Below are positions 18,848-19,072 of a stretch of 19,072 nt of DNA, in pieces. The stretch's first letter is position 1, and each line of letters begins with the position of its first letter. The stretch is from assembly GCA_026395675.1 (NCBI GenBank), contig JAPLYF010000051.1, positions 1-19,072 on the forward strand. The letters run 5' to 3'. The DNA comes from Candidatus Parcubacteria bacterium (GTDB taxonomy: Bacteria > Patescibacteriota > Patescibacteriia > CAIXNZ01). The notes under the pieces were generated by a model. It was given only the letters and a program-made list of their open reading frames with translations. It was not told the origin of the DNA and ran no database searches. The position numbers were made by a program, and so were the translations under genes.

Positions 18848-19072
18848 ATGAAAATATCATTTAATCAAAAATTAAATCAAAACCCGGAATTTTTAATCAG
18901 GCGCTGTGGCTATGGTTTAGTACGCGATCCTCGCGCGCAAGAGGTCAGCTATTCCCGCAGATTGGGCGGGGGAATTTATCCCAGATTCCATTTGTATATC
19001 AATTCTGTTGATCCATTGGTATTAAATCTGCATTTAGATCAAAAGCAGGCTTCTTATGAGGGTTATGCTAAA
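18848..19072 (+). CDS. Protein of unknown function (3' partial, runs off the window)
   Basis: The frame opens at ATG 18848 and stays open for 75 codons to the end of the window. The visible part begins MKISFNQKLNQNPEFLIRRC, is basic with an RDPRAQEVSYSRRLGGG segment, and then has alternating strands (YPRFHLYINS, LVLNLHLDQKQASYEGYAK). The FHLYI..., LNLHLDQK.SYEG stretch is reminiscent of a small conserved hypothetical protein of Patescibacteria, but this is from memory and unverified. The start is in an A/T tract (aattttATG), as for many genes here, with AAGGAGG 17 bases upstream inside repeat copy 4. The smooth coding pattern to the window end supports a real gene. Confidence 0.7.
   Translation, partial: MKISFNQKLNQNPEFLIRRCGYGLVRDPRAQEVSYSRRLGGGIYPRFHLYINSVDPLVLNLHLDQKQASYEGYAK

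Noticed and set aside
1..19072. tRNA or rRNA genes
   Set aside because: No cloverleaf with the conserved T-loop GTTCRANYC and no rRNA-like segment were seen by eye on either strand; a tRNAscan run would be needed to exclude them fully.

Overview
The window is AT-rich, densely packed bacterial DNA that looks like a Candidate Phyla Radiation (Patescibacteria, probably Parcubacteria-type) genome. This assignment is an inference. It rests on small compact genes, many starts without a Shine-Dalgarno sequence, a PEGA/beta-propeller protein, a phosphoenolpyruvate-synthase-like enzyme in two pieces, a stand-alone GIY-YIG nuclease, and many short palindromic repeats. TGA behaves as a normal stop.

Layout. 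1-5701 is a run of plus-strand genes: the end of a membrane protein, an RmlC-like epimerase, an AlkD-type DNA glycosylase, a decayed IS200/RAYT-like transposase, a small unknown protein, a HIT hydrolase, the ribosome-rescue factor ArfB, a nitroreductase, a Nudix hydrolase, a deoxyribosyltransferase-like protein and an HD hydrolase. 5708-7221 holds rmlB and a VanZ-like protein. A repeat-derived bidirectional terminator follows, then two unknown genes fired from back-to-back promoters (7347-8393), then rmlD and rmlA (8466-10111). With the RmlC-like protein these could make a dTDP-L-rhamnose pathway, scattered over 10 kb. After a second repeat-derived terminator come, on the minus strand, a PEGA-domain protein and murA (peptidoglycan synthesis). 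A divergent promoter pair serves murA and a C-terminal processing protease (13075-14260) that is broken by an internal deletion and frameshift. A GC-rich, cysteine-rich lipoprotein gene (14345-15442, minus) stands out in composition. The right end has the ATP-binding half of a PEP-synthase-like enzyme, a GIY-YIG nuclease, a protein ending in a phosphohistidine swivel domain, and the start of an unknown gene that runs off the window.

The most notable feature is the repeat content. (i) A ~90-125 bp hairpin element (ends TTGTCATTC...GGATGACAA) occurs four times: twice as a bidirectional terminator between convergent genes, and twice as near-identical 90-bp copies flanking the GIY-YIG gene plus the swivel-domain gene. 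(ii) Short double-hairpin palindromes joined at GGATCC lie between genes and also, in frame, inside rmlB and the PEP-synthase-like gene. (iii) A 36-bp perfect palindrome sits inside the transposase remnant, and a 20-bp palindrome is nested inside one copy of element (i). Together with the ATP-grasp / nuclease / swivel arrangement these are the best candidates for something undescribed.
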